Assembly (NCBI RefSeq): GCF_000378985.1
Contig: NZ_KB905370.1
Coordinates: 3,304,781-3,368,780, forward strand
Direction: 5' to 3'
DNA length: 64,000 nt
Source: Ensifer sp. BR816
Lineage (GTDB): Bacteria; Pseudomonadota; Alphaproteobacteria; Rhizobiales; Rhizobiaceae
Both the position numbers and the translations under genes were made by a program. Shown in pieces: positions 34,657 to 43,047 of this stretch (within the stretch, counting starts at the first letter, position 1; each line of letters starts with the position of its first letter). The notes below the pieces were generated by a model, which saw nothing but the letters and a program-made list of their open reading frames with translations, did not search any database and had not been told where the DNA came from.

Positions 34657-34689
34657 GAACCGGACATGCAGATCTCCCGCATCCGGCTC
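34657..34689 (-). ncRNA. group II intron domain V, relic 1
   Basis: On the minus strand GAGCCGGATGCGGGAG and ATCTGCATGTCCGGTTC form the 33-base domain V hairpin with the terminal GAGC/GTTC pairing typical of bacterial group II introns. It lies 12 bases after the natural stop of the reverse-transcriptase relic. Confidence 0.7.
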
Positions 34690-34701
34690 TCGGACAAGCT
34701 C

Positions 34702-35134
34702 TCACGCCTTCACCCACGGCACGCCACGTCCAAGTCGGGTCAGACGTACCAGCCCATAATGCTGGTATAGGTGCGAGTCTGGATATGACCCGCCCTCTTC
34801 CGTCTGGTCTTGTGCTTGAGCGCAGCCACCGGCGCAACCGCACTGCGGTATAGCTGTCGAGCAGCCGATACGCCTTGCTGGTGGTCCCTACCGAGAAGTA
34901 GTTCGCCCAGCCGCGCAGCGTGCGGTTCAACTTTGCAACCAGCAATGTGGTCTCTTGCCATGTCCCCTTTCGGTCTGTCAGCGCGTGGACAGTCTCGACC
35001 GCGCGCCTGATGCTTTTCTTCGATGGCCGATAGCCCAAGCGGGCTTTACCGGTTCTCGCCGAGTACATCCGTCCGAACGTGTAGCCCAGAAAGTCGAACT
35101 CGCCCTCCGGCACCTTGCAGATGCGTGTCTTGTC
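34702..35134 (-). pseudogene. group II intron reverse transcriptase/maturase, C-terminal relic 1
   Basis: This is the maturase end of an LtrA-like protein, not a working gene. [35 protein letters not shown] and [20 protein letters not shown] are the thumb/domain X region. After RLRRWL (near 34826) the frame is lost, and [11 protein letters not shown] continues in another frame. Near 34755 it shifts again to the genuine end [19 protein letters not shown] with TGA at 34702. Everything upstream of DKTRIC, including the YADD catalytic domain, is missing. The sequence to about 35240 may be the intron's own 5' ORF end ([11 protein letters not shown]), which would make this an internal deletion. Confidence 0.75.
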
Positions 35135-35429
35135 CAGGCCGCCCGGCCTGTCCCTCGCGGGCGTCCGGTTGGTCATCCCTGACCACGTCCTGGGGCTTCC
35201 CGTGTTGCGTGCGCTTTCCTTGTGTACATGCTGCCGCCACTACCCCGGTGCAGCAGATGGGCTCAAACGTCGCTCAAACTCACCCATCCATATCAGCCTT
35301 CCCCGCAAGGGTTGACGGGTCGGCCTGCACATCGACCTTTTCGAGGCTTGCTCGGCGTTCACTCGCGTTGCGGCCTGCACACTCGCGCGGTCACCAATTT
35401 CGTGACCCGCTAATCGAAGGCTTTTCGCG
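35135..35429. other. spacer between the two intron relics
   Basis: About 295 bases without an intact gene. The part nearest relic 1 may encode the N-terminal leader of its intron ORF on the minus strand; the rest is unassigned. Confidence 0.35.
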
Positions 35430-35496
35430 GTAGGAACGCCCATTACTGGGCGCCCCCCGCTCAGATCCACACGTGCGGCTTTCCCGCATGCGGCTC
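35430..35496 (-). ncRNA. group II intron domains V and VI, relic 2
   Basis: Domain V is at 35464-35496 (GAGCCGCATGCGGGAAAG then CCGCACGTGTGGATC), directly after the reverse-transcriptase stop. Domain VI follows as a GCGCCCA/TGGGCGT hairpin ending in TTCCTAC, which gives a likely intron 3' end near 35430. Confidence 0.7.
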
Positions 35497-36162
35497 CTAC
35501 CTCGGGTGGTTGACGGCAAAGCGTCGGTCCGGCCACGGATGAAGGATGCGAGGGACGGGGAGCCAGTCATCACTTAGCTTCTCCACGCGCCCCCAAACGA
35601 GCCGACTCCTCTGGCCGCGCCGCTCAAGCGTGCGCCTCCACAGGTTAGTCACACAGAGCCGGAACGCCGTCAGCGCTCGGATGTTCGTTGGGACCGCGAA
35701 GTAGGCGTAGTGACCGGTCATGACCTGCCGCAGCCATTTCCCCTGTTCGGGGGTCGGCCAATGCATGCGCCGCCGCAGCTCCGCCTTGAGGTCCTGAAGC
35801 TTCGCTCGCATGCGGTCACGCCGGGTCTTCCGCCTAAGCTGGAAGCGCCCTTGGCGCGATGTTCCGCAGATGAGCGTAAAGCCCAAGAACGCGAAGGTCT
35901 CCGGCTTGCCGAACCCGCGCTGCTTGCGGTTGGCCGCCGCGAAGCGGCCAAACTCAATCAGACGGGTCTTGTCCGGATGGAGCGACAGCGCAAACTCCTC
36001 AAGCCTCGCACGCATCGCATCGAGGAAGCGACGGGCGTCGTCCTCGCGCTCGAAGCCAACGACCACATCATCGGCGTAGCGCACGATGATCATGGCGCCG
36101 GTGGCCTCGCGCTGTCGCCAACGCTGGGCCCACAGGTCGAACACGTAAAGCTGCCGTGCCAT
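35497..36162 (-). pseudogene. group II intron reverse transcriptase, 5'-truncated relic 2
   Basis: A 221-codon open remnant of a group II intron RT. Homology begins abruptly at YVFDLWAQRWRQ, then the catalytic motif IIVRYADDVVVGFE, DKTRLIEFGRFAA, ETFAFLGFTLICG, the maturase region YFAVPTNIRALTAF and VTNLWRRTLERRGQ, and a natural end. The front half of the RT (motifs 0-4) is absent. The broken end abuts the 3' end of the tag relic within about 20 bases. It differs in sequence from relic 1, so two separate intron lineages were inserted here. Confidence 0.78.
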
Positions 36163-36168
36163 TCATCA

Positions 36169-36531
36169 TCAAGATCGACGCAAAGCTGATCGCACCTCTT
36201 CGACCGAGGCCCGTATGATGCAATCCTTGAATGATGGTTGACCAACCCCATCGCCTGCATAAAGGCATACACGGTGGTGGGGCCGACGAATTTCCATCCG
36301 CGCTTTCGCAGTTCCTTCGACAGTGCTTCGGAGGCGGGTGACGTCGATCGGCTTTGCGGCCGCCCGCCATCATCAGAACGCTCGAACCGCCACACGAATG
36401 CCGCCAAGGAGCCTTCCGTCTAGACCAGTTCGCAGGCGCGGCGCGCATTGTTGATGACGGCCTCGATCTTGCCGCGATGACGAACGATCTGAGGCTCCGG
36501 GAGAGCGTCTTGCGGGGCAGCAGAGGTGACC
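36169..36531 (-). pseudogene. tag: 3-methyladenine DNA glycosylase I, decayed C-terminal part
   Basis: The minus strand encodes the second half of Tag: IVRHRGKIEAVINNARRACELV, an in-frame TAG at 36420-36422, then FVWRFERSDDGGRPQ, EALSKELRKRGWKFVG and TTVYAFMQAMGLVNHH. A one-base deletion near 36230 moves the frame to FKDCIIRASVEEVRSAL and the genuine TGA at 36169-36171. The zinc ligands His and Cys of the NxHxxxC segment are still visible. The N-terminal half is missing. With one nonsense, one frameshift and one truncation it cannot make a working enzyme. Confidence 0.8.
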
Positions 36532-36641
36532 ACTTTATCGAAGCTCCCCCATCAACGCAGTGCCCATAGCGGGCACGATATGCACACAGTTCACCCAGGG
36601 CATTCGAGATGAGCGCATCCTGGTCGCCGGCGACAAAGGCT

Positions 36642-37019
36642 CTACACCAGCGTAGCCAAGATCAAGCCCGCATAGGTAAGTTGGTGCATCAATTGATCCG
36701 CACCATGCATAGCCCAGTAGACGCGGGTCGAAGCGTCGGCGCTACTGCGCAGTGACAAGAACGCCTTCGCGTAATCGATGAGGTAATGAACGATGAATTC
36801 GGCAAGGACGAGAACGACAATCCGTCCCAAGTCGACGCCGACCAGAAGCAGCGCCGGAACGGTTCCGAGCGCATGGGTCCCCGCATGGACATAGCCGCCG
36901 ATCATCCGCAAATCGCCTTTGCCACGCAGAACCCAGGCCGGCTGCAGCACGTAATCAGCGACGAAATGCTTGAGCTGTAAGCAAGCAATCATCATCGCCG
37001 TGATAAGTGCCATTTCCAT
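36642..37019 (-). CDS. DUF3307 family membrane protein
   Basis: A 125-residue protein with about three to four hydrophobic segments: ITAMMIACLQLKHFVADYVL, TVPALLLVGVDLGRIVVLVL and TYAGLILATLV. The KHFVADYVLQP and VHYLIDYAK segments are those of the DUF3307 family, of unknown function. ATG 37019 has GGGAGG eight bases upstream. Its first 65 bases overlap the end of the adenylate cyclase gene in another frame, which implies translational coupling. It is the last gene of the bufferin-ndh-cyclase operon. Confidence 0.78.
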   Translation of the reverse strand: MEMALITAMMIACLQLKHFVADYVLQPAWVLRGKGDLRMIGGYVHAGTHALGTVPALLLVGVDLGRIVVLVLAEFIVHYLIDYAKAFLSLRSSADASTRVYWAMHGADQLMHQLTYAGLILATLV

Positions 37020-38877
37020 TGTTTCCTCCCTGATACGCGACATCCGGCGGGTCGATCGTGTACACGGCCACTGGTTCGGCCTTTCCGCGGACCGTGGCCA
37101 GGCCGAGAGACGTCGTGGGCGACAATCCATCGGACGCCTGCACAGTCGCATCGCTGAGGACGATCTCGACGCCACGCTCCTTGGCAACGCCCACGAGCCT
37201 ACTCGCCAGATTGACCGTGTCGCCGATGGCGGTGTAGCTCAGCCGCTCAGCCGAGCCGATATTGCCGATCAGCGCCGTCCCGCTGTTGATACCGATGCGT
37301 ACGCGGACCTCGCCATGCCCGAGCGAGACGGGCGGCTCTCTGTGCATCGCATCCCGGATTGCCTTTGCGGCGCGGCAGGCCCGAGCGGCGTGATCCGCCT
37401 GCCTCCCAGGTGCATTCCAGATGGCCATAACGGCATCGCCGATGAACTTGTCGACCGTACCGCCCTCCGCATGGATGGCGGCGACCGCAGTCGTCAGGAA
37501 GCGCGTCAGGTGCGGCTCGACGGCCGGTCCGAGCCTCTCGGTCAGTTCCGTGAACCCGGGCAGGTCGGCGAACATCACCGTTATGTCGCAAAGCTCACCG
37601 CCCGGCTTCGGCTCGATGCTACCTTCGACGAGCAGCCGCACGACGTCGAGCGGCATGTAACGAGCAAAGGCCGAAAGCCCGATCGACATACGCTTCAAGG
37701 CGTCGGAGAAGTCGTTTAGCTCGGCCAGAACGGTCGGGTAATGCCGGACGCTCTCAAGCTCGAAATGCTCGACCGCACGCAACTGTACCGCCAGCCGCGC
37801 GAGCGGCCGGGCAAAGAGCAAATTGGCGAAGACGACGGCCGTGGTTGCCGCGAGGCCCGCAATTGCCAACACTGTGATCGGAATGCGCCGGATATTCTCG
37901 TCGATGCCGCTTGCGAAGGTCGACCGAGGCGTGGCGGTGATGAGCCGCCATCGCTCAAACGGAAGGCGCGACGACGACACAAAGACCGGTCCGAGTGCGG
38001 CGCTTTGCGTGACGGCACGAAACGCGGTTCCTCCGTTGAGAGCCACCGCCTCTGCCGCGGCCGCCGCGATGGCATCAGACGCCGGGAAATCGGAAAAATG
38101 CGCCGCCATCACACTGTCGGAAGGCTGCGAGGTGGCCAATACGCGGCCATGCTCATCGAGAACAAAAGCCTTGCTCCCGACTGGTATGTTGAGCGCCTGG
38201 AGGGCTTGCGACAGGCGTCTGAGACTAACCGCCACCATCACCACGCCGGCAAACTTCCCGAACATGTCGACGCGCGTCGAGAGCACGATGGATGGCTCGA
38301 ACCCGTTCGGCAAAACATTGGTGACCGTCCAGACAGGGCCACCTCCGTCCCTTCCCAGGCGATACCAGGGCGTGCCGAGCGCCACATAGGCGCTTTCCGC
38401 CTTGATGCGCTGCTCGAAAAAGATGTCTCCGGGGATCGGCCGATAGCGGTCACGCCTGAGTTGACGCGACTTTCCCGGCTCGGCGACGCCGATTTCGACC
38501 ATTTCGATCCGCCCGTCGGCGGTCGCATGCGAACCGAAGAAGCGCCCATCCGGAAAGCCGAAACCGATCCAGGCGATCGCCGACTGTTCGCGTAACAGGG
38601 AAAGGAAGAGGAACTCGCGCTTCACCTCGTCGCCGGCGCCGATGGCACCCTGGAAAAAGATGGATCGGACGATCTCAGCCGTGCTCGATACGAGGGCGAG
38701 CGTCGAGGTGAGATCATTGCGGACGGACCCGGCCGTCTGCGTATCGAGACTGGCTACGACCTCGTCGATGTTCTCACTGGCGGCGCGCTGCCAGATAAGA
38801 TGGATGAACGCGGCAGTCGACAGGACCGCGAGCAAGAGCAGGAGCACGACGACTTGGGCGAGCTTCGGGCGATACAT
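36955..38877 (-). CDS. membrane class III adenylate/guanylate cyclase with extracytoplasmic sensor
   Basis: A 640-residue protein. A membrane helix lies at about 8-30 (VVVLLLLLAVLSTAAFIHLI), followed by a periplasmic double-Cache-like sensor (about 35-315), a second helix (ITVLAIAGLAATTAVVFANL), a HAMP-like linker and a C-terminal class III cyclase domain (about 425-620). The metal-binding aspartates lie in CDITVMFADLPGF and KFIGDAVMAIWNAP, and RIGINSGTALIGNIGS and TAIGDTVNLASRL complete the catalytic face. It would make cAMP (or cGMP) in response to an external signal. It follows ndh by two bases. Confidence 0.88.
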   Translation of the reverse strand: MYRPKLAQVVVLLLLLAVLSTAAFIHLIWQRAASENIDEVVASLDTQTAGSVRNDLTSTLALVSSTAEIVRSIFFQGAIGAGDEVKREFLFLSLLREQSAIAWIGFGFPDGRFFGSHATADGRIEMVEIGVAEPGKSRQLRRDRYRPIPGDIFFEQRIKAESAYVALGTPWYRLGRDGGGPVWTVTNVLPNGFEPSIVLSTRVDMFGKFAGVVMVAVSLRRLSQALQALNIPVGSKAFVLDEHGRVLATSQPSDSVMAAHFSDFPASDAIAAAAAEAVALNGGTAFRAVTQSAALGPVFVSSSRLPFERWRLITATPRSTFASGIDENIRRIPITVLAIAGLAATTAVVFANLLFARPLARLAVQLRAVEHFELESVRHYPTVLAELNDFSDALKRMSIGLSAFARYMPLDVVRLLVEGSIEPKPGGELCDITVMFADLPGFTELTERLGPAVEPHLTRFLTTAVAAIHAEGGTVDKFIGDAVMAIWNAPGRQADHAARACRAAKAIRDAMHREPPVSLGHGEVRVRIGINSGTALIGNIGSAERLSYTAIGDTVNLASRLVGVAKERGVEIVLSDATVQASDGLSPTTSLGLATVRGKAEPVAVYTIDPPDVAYQGGNNGNGTYHGDDDCLLTAQAFRR

Positions 38878-38879
38878 CG

Positions 38880-40196
38880 CTATCCCTCGTGTCGACCGGT
38901 GATCAAGCGGGCGGTCCGATCGTTGCGGACATAGGCAAGGGCCCAGTCGAGAAAGACCACGAGGCGATTACGGAAGCCGACGAGGAACCAGAGGTGGGCG
39001 AAGTTCCAGACGAGCCATGCGGAATAGCCGGAGAGCCGGGCCTTGCCGAAATCCGCAACTGCTGCCTTGCGGCCGATGGTCGCGAGATTGCCGTAGTCAC
39101 GGTAACGGAAAGGCGTCGACTGCCGTCCCGCCACGTCGTCGAGAAGGGCGCGCGCCGCGTAGCGACCCATCTGCTTGGCCGCCGGCGCCACGCCCGGTAC
39201 AGGGCGTCCGTCCTCACCAGTGACTGAAGCGGTGTCACCGATGACGAATATATCGCCGTGCCCAGGCGGATTGAGGCGCCCGTCGACCAGGACACGTCCG
39301 GCAGGGTCGGCCGGCGCGGCGATCCACTTGGCGGCGCGCGAAGCCATAACGCCTGCGGCCCAGAGAATGCAGGCGGAGCCGATTTCAGTTCCGTCGGCCA
39401 GCTGTACGCCGCCGTCATCGCAGCCGGCGACGGCATTGCCGAGCAGGACCTCGACGCCAAGCCTTTCGAGTTGTCTCTGGGCCTTTCTCGAAAGGCAGGG
39501 CGGCATCGCCGGCAGTATCCGCTCACCCGCCTCGACAAGCACGACCCGGGCGGAGGATGAATCGATGCGCCGGAAATCACGCACGATCGTCCTTCGCGAG
39601 AGCTCGGCGATGGCGCCGGCGAGTTCGACACCAGTCGGCCCGCCGCCGACGACAACAAAGGTCAAGAGCGTCTGGCGCAAGCGGGGATCATCGGTCACCT
39701 CCGCCCGTTCGAAGGCGGAGAGGATGCGCGCGCGGATCGCCGTCGCATCCGTGATTGTCTTCAGGCCCGGGGCGTGGTCCGCCCAGGCGTCGTTGCCGAA
39801 ATAAGTGTGGCGGGCGCCGGTCGCGACGATCAGGTAGTCATAGGGAATGCGTCGGCTGTTGGTCACGACGCATCGCGCGGCGGTATCGACCGCCTCGACC
39901 TTGTCCATCAGGACCGTGGCATTCAACTGCCGCGAAAGAATGCGGCGGATCGGCATGGCAATCTGCGCGGGCGAGAGCCCCGCGGTCGCTACCTGGTAAA
40001 GCAGAGGCTGGAACAGGTGGTAGTTTCGCCGGTCGATGACGGTGACTTCGACCGGCGCGCGGCGAAGTGCCATCGCCGCGTTCAGGCCGCCGAAGCCCGC
40101 ACCGAGAATGACCACGCGCGGCCGGTGCCTTGTCTGGTCCGCGCCGGCCGCGATCTTGCCCGGCGCGGAGCCGCTCTTAACATGCGTCACCGACAT
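38880..40196 (-). CDS. ndh: type II NADH dehydrogenase-like NAD(P)/FAD oxidoreductase
   Basis: A 438-residue NDH-2 family flavoprotein, a membrane-associated non-pumping NADH:quinone oxidoreductase. The FAD motif is VVILGAGFGGLNAAMALRRA near residue 29. YHLFQPLLYQVATAGLSP is the family signature, and VVVGGGPTGVELAGAIAEL is the NADH-binding motif. QMGRYAARAL and a hydrophobic C-terminal segment (YSAWLVWNFAHLWFLVG) suit membrane attachment. It lies between DoxX and the cyclase, with gaps of 3 and 2 bases. Coupling to a metallophore operon suggests a role in respiratory or redox adjustment under metal stress. Confidence 0.88.
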   Translation of the reverse strand: MSVTHVKSGSAPGKIAAGADQTRHRPRVVILGAGFGGLNAAMALRRAPVEVTVIDRRNYHLFQPLLYQVATAGLSPAQIAMPIRRILSRQLNATVLMDKVEAVDTAARCVVTNSRRIPYDYLIVATGARHTYFGNDAWADHAPGLKTITDATAIRARILSAFERAEVTDDPRLRQTLLTFVVVGGGPTGVELAGAIAELSRRTIVRDFRRIDSSSARVVLVEAGERILPAMPPCLSRKAQRQLERLGVEVLLGNAVAGCDDGGVQLADGTEIGSACILWAAGVMASRAAKWIAAPADPAGRVLVDGRLNPPGHGDIFVIGDTASVTGEDGRPVPGVAPAAKQMGRYAARALLDDVAGRQSTPFRYRDYGNLATIGRKAAVADFGKARLSGYSAWLVWNFAHLWFLVGFRNRLVVFLDWALAYVRNDRTARLITGRHEG

Positions 40197-40199
40197 CGC

Positions 40200-40673
40200 T
40201 CAGCCTCCGGCACGGATGCGTCGGGCGACCAGATGATCGACGGAAAACACTCCCGCGCCGCGCGACAGGATGAGCAGGAGCAGGCTCGTCCACATCAGAT
40301 GCTCGACCCAATGCTCCGGGTAGACGAAGATCTGGATGGTGGTGACGACGCCGATCAGCATCAGCGACGCGAGCCGCGCGAGCAGTCCCAGGGCGAGCAT
40401 CGCCGCGCCACTGAGTTCCGCCGCTGTTGCCATGAGGGCGGCCAGTCCTGGATCGAGCAGCGGCACGCGATATTCGAAGGCGAACAGCTGGAGCGTTACC
40501 GGCCAGGATGCGAGCTTCGTCTGGGCGGATTGCCAGAAAACCTCCGCGATCGCCACGCGGGACGCCAATTGCACGATCGATAGCGGCAGGGCGGTCGCCA
40601 ACGCCACGACAGTGTCGTGAAGCCTGTATATCGTTCTGGAAATACTGACGGGTGTTGCGCGCATTGTGGTCAT
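40200..40673 (-). CDS. DoxX family membrane protein (HvfD-like)
   Basis: A 157-residue integral membrane protein with four predicted helices and the DoxX signatures FWQSAQTKLASW and LDPGLAALMATAAELSGAAM. DoxX proteins commonly accompany DUF692/DUF2063 genes in bufferin (hvf/buf/gig) operons. Their exact role is unproven and is thought to involve redox at the membrane. It overlaps the DUF2063 gene by four bases. Confidence 0.85.
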   Translation of the reverse strand: MTTMRATPVSISRTIYRLHDTVVALATALPLSIVQLASRVAIAEVFWQSAQTKLASWPVTLQLFAFEYRVPLLDPGLAALMATAAELSGAAMLALGLLARLASLMLIGVVTTIQIFVYPEHWVEHLMWTSLLLLILSRGAGVFSVDHLVARRIRAGG

Positions 40674-41470
40674 GACACTCTCTCCTGTTGGTTGGAAGAC
40701 CCCTTCATGCGATGGATGCCGACGACGAGTTCGCTGACGAAAAGGCCCGTCAGCGCGCGGGCGATATCGAGCTCAGGCGAATGGCGGCAGGCGCGAGCGA
40801 CCGCAGCCTCGAGTCCGCTGCCCCGCATCAACATGTGCCAGAACGCAAACTCCGCTGCGTCGAGGCGCAGGAAGCGAACGGTGTGGGCATGTCTCCACAG
40901 CGCGATGCGCTCCGGTTCGCGTTCGAGATTCGAGAGCCTGTCGGGATCGCCTCCCTGCTGGTGCGCTGCCCATATGCTGAGGGCAGGCCAGCGGCACAGA
41001 ACAAGTCGCAGCGAAGGCTGTAGAAAGAGCGCGAAGGACCCGCTCGAAAGCCCCTCGTAGAGCTCGGTGAGTGTGCTTGGTCGCTCCAGCGGCGCATCGA
41101 GCGCTTCGGCGATCTTCCACTCCAGGCGCGCCACCTCGGAAACGGAGGGCATATCGGCGGTTCCCTCGAAGCGCGCGAGGAATGGCGCAAATCCTGCGCC
41201 GTAGCGTGAAAGGCGCGGCTCTTGTGGCGGGCTGTTGCGGATGAAGCAGCCGGCCACATAACTGAAGTAGCGCTCGTCGAGCAGCCGCACCGTCACGGGA
41301 AACACGGCCTTCAATGTCGTCGTGAGCGAGACCAGCGTATTGTTGCGGTAGATATTGAGCCGCCTTGCGGGATCGAAACGACCCCGCTCGAGGAGCGGCA
41401 GGATATCTGCGGGCCCGGTCGTCAGAACCGCACGCGCGACGACGCTCTGCAGGGTTTCAATGGAGGACAT
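40670..41470 (-). CDS. bufC1: DUF2063 protein, bufferin maturation partner
   Basis: A 266-residue soluble protein with the N-terminal DUF2063 DNA-binding-like helical domain (SIETLQSVVARAVL, FDPARRLNIYRNNTLVSLTT, LKAVFPVTVRLLDERYF). This family partners the DUF692 iron enzyme in binding the leader or core of the precursor peptide. ATG 41470 has AGGAGGG upstream and overlaps the DUF692 gene's end by 14 bases; the open frame to 41560 lies inside that gene. It is intact, although its partner gene is frameshifted. Confidence 0.85.
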   Translation of the reverse strand: MSSIETLQSVVARAVLTTGPADILPLLERGRFDPARRLNIYRNNTLVSLTTTLKAVFPVTVRLLDERYFSYVAGCFIRNSPPQEPRLSRYGAGFAPFLARFEGTADMPSVSEVARLEWKIAEALDAPLERPSTLTELYEGLSSGSFALFLQPSLRLVLCRWPALSIWAAHQQGGDPDRLSNLEREPERIALWRHAHTVRFLRLDAAEFAFWHMLMRGSGLEAAVARACRHSPELDIARALTGLFVSELVVGIHRMKGSSNQQERVS

Positions 41471-42486
41471 GGCCGTCCCTCCTGCAATGGTCCGATGCGC
41501 ACTTGCCGCAAGCGGCTCTAACTGCCGCGATGGCAGCGAGCGCCGGGAAACGGATGCCACTCGCGTCGTCGCGGGGTAGCCTCATTGTCTCGAAACGGCT
41601 GTCCGGCACGGTGATCGGCGGCTCCTCTGTGCGCTCGCCGAAGGCGATACTGCGGGCGAGCATGTCCGCCCACATGGCTTCGCCCAACAAGACCTCGAGC
41701 GGCGGCACATCCGTGTCCCATTCGATCAGTGTCGGTCGCGGGCCGATCCTGCGGAGAGCGTGGACATAGAGCGACCAGACGGCCGGCGGTACGCGCGACC
41801 CATGGTCGTCAATGAGAATGACGTCGCCGTCCACTTCATTGACTGCATGGCCGGCTAGGTGGATTTCGCCGATCGCGTCGGCAGGCAGGGCGTCGATGAA
41901 GGCCAATGCATCGTATTCGAGGTTGCTTGCGGAGACATGGACGTTGTTGACGTCCAGCAGCAAGCCGCAACCGGTCCGGTTGACGAGCTCGCTCAGGAAC
42001 TCGGCCTCGGTCATGCTCGATTCCGCGAAGGCCAGATAGGCGGAGAGGTTTTCGATGAAGACCTGACGCTTGAGCATGTCCTGCAGCCGGCCGATGTTCC
42101 CGGAAACGATGGCGAGCGCCTTCGTCGTCGTAACGGAGCGGCAGGAGGTCGTTGAGGTAGGCGCCGTCGGCGACGCTCCAGGCAAGGTGCTCCGAGACGA
42201 TCGCCGGCTGGAAGCGCTCACAGACGAGACGCAGCCGCTCCAGATGCGCTTGGTCGAGACCTGAGGCGCTGCCAAGCGACAGTCCGACGCCGTGCACCGA
42301 AAGCGGATAGACCTCGCGCAGCTTAGCGAGCGCCTCCACGGCCGCTGATTGGCCCATGTAGTTTTCGGCATGGACTTCCAGCCAACCCGCAGCAGGCCTG
42401 CGGGAAAGCATCTCGGCAATGTGTATGGAACGGAGGCCGATGCCCGCAGCGCACGGCACCGGGTGGGTTGGAAACGTCTTGGGCAT
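41457..42486 (-). pseudogene. bufB1: DUF692 multinuclear non-haem iron oxidase (bufferin maturase), frameshifted
   Basis: A MbnB-like TIM-barrel enzyme that normally converts cysteines of a precursor peptide to oxazolone/thioamide or related groups. The first half runs from ATG 42486: GIGLRSIHIAEMLSRRP, WLEVHAENYMGQ, SEHLAWSV, NDLLPLRYDDE. At about 42119 an extra base (GGC for GC on the coding strand) breaks the frame. The second half continues in another frame with ALAIVSGNIGRLQD, FIENLSAYL, LLLDVNNVHVSASN, GEIHLAGHA and LIEWDTDVPPLEVLL, ending at 41457. Removing one base restores a full-length family member, and no other lesion is seen. It is either a recent mutation, a sequencing error or, less likely, programmed frameshifting. 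Confidence 0.82.
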
Positions 42487-42521
42487 CGGTCTACTCCCTC
42501 TTTGCTTGTTGTCGGAGGCCG

Positions 42522-42791
42522 TCAGGCCTTGGGGGCGTTGCTGCCGCCGGCGATCTTTCCGCAGGTGCCGGCAGGCACGTAGATCCAGGCGTCCGCCTGA
42601 TCGTCCATCGTCGAGGTGCCCGCGCAGGAATGGGTGGCTGTCTGGCAGTCGTTCTGCCCGGCCTTGACGATCCCGTAGCACTTCTCGAACGAGAACTCGG
42701 GCTGGGCGGCCGGTCCTGCCGATGCGGTCGACGCCGAGACGGAGGCGATCGCGGCAAGTGCGGAACTGATGAGCGTACGAGTGTTGATCAT
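42522..42791 (-). CDS. bufA1: DUF2282 bufferin-type metallophore precursor
   Basis: An 89-residue precursor. A Sec signal peptide covers about residues 1-26 ([20 protein letters not shown]). The core has four cysteines (C38, C49, C56, C77) in [20 protein letters not shown] and [10 protein letters not shown], the family pattern. DUF2282 peptides are exported, post-translationally modified RiPPs that bind copper and similar metals in the periplasm. ATG 42791 has AGGAG upstream. It is the first gene of a minus-strand operon, with the DUF692 maturase next and the DUF2063 partner, DoxX, ndh, cyclase and DUF3307 genes following. Confidence 0.88.
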   Translation of the reverse strand: MINTRTLISSALAAIASVSASTASAGPAAQPEFSFEKCYGIVKAGQNDCQTATHSCAGTSTMDDQADAWIYVPAGTCGKIAGGSNAPKA

Positions 42792-42938
42792 TGAACATCT
42801 CCTGGATCTGATGTTGTTCAGACCGGGTGTCGGCCTGATACTGACAAGCTTCGCAGACCGCTCGAGCTCTTTGAAATGCTGTTCAGGCATGGTTTCGATA
42901 GGCCGAACTATCCGCCGGTGACGGGCGCACCTGAGACG

Positions 42939-42972
42939 AAAAAAGCCCCCCGGATCGGGCCGATCGGGGGGC
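42939..42972 (-). terminator. rho-independent terminator of the patatin operon
   Basis: On the minus strand GCCCCCCGATC and GATCCGGGGGGC form a strong stem with an inner palindrome, followed by TTTTTT. It lies about 75 bases after the patatin stop and before the bufferin promoter. Confidence 0.8.
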
Positions 42973-43047
42973 AGGACGGCCATCGGGAGGGAGACGGCAA
43001 GGGAGGTGCGGCGACGCGCCGAGATTGGTCGGGAAGCGCTGAGGCGT

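Larger units (their letters stand above)
34575..36162 (-). mobile_element. two truncated group II intron relics in tandem
   Basis: Two domain V hairpins (34657-34689 and 35464-35496) each follow a different, 5'-truncated maturase gene on the minus strand. Neither intron has an identifiable 5' end with a complete ribozyme, so both are inactive remnants. Confidence 0.7.
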
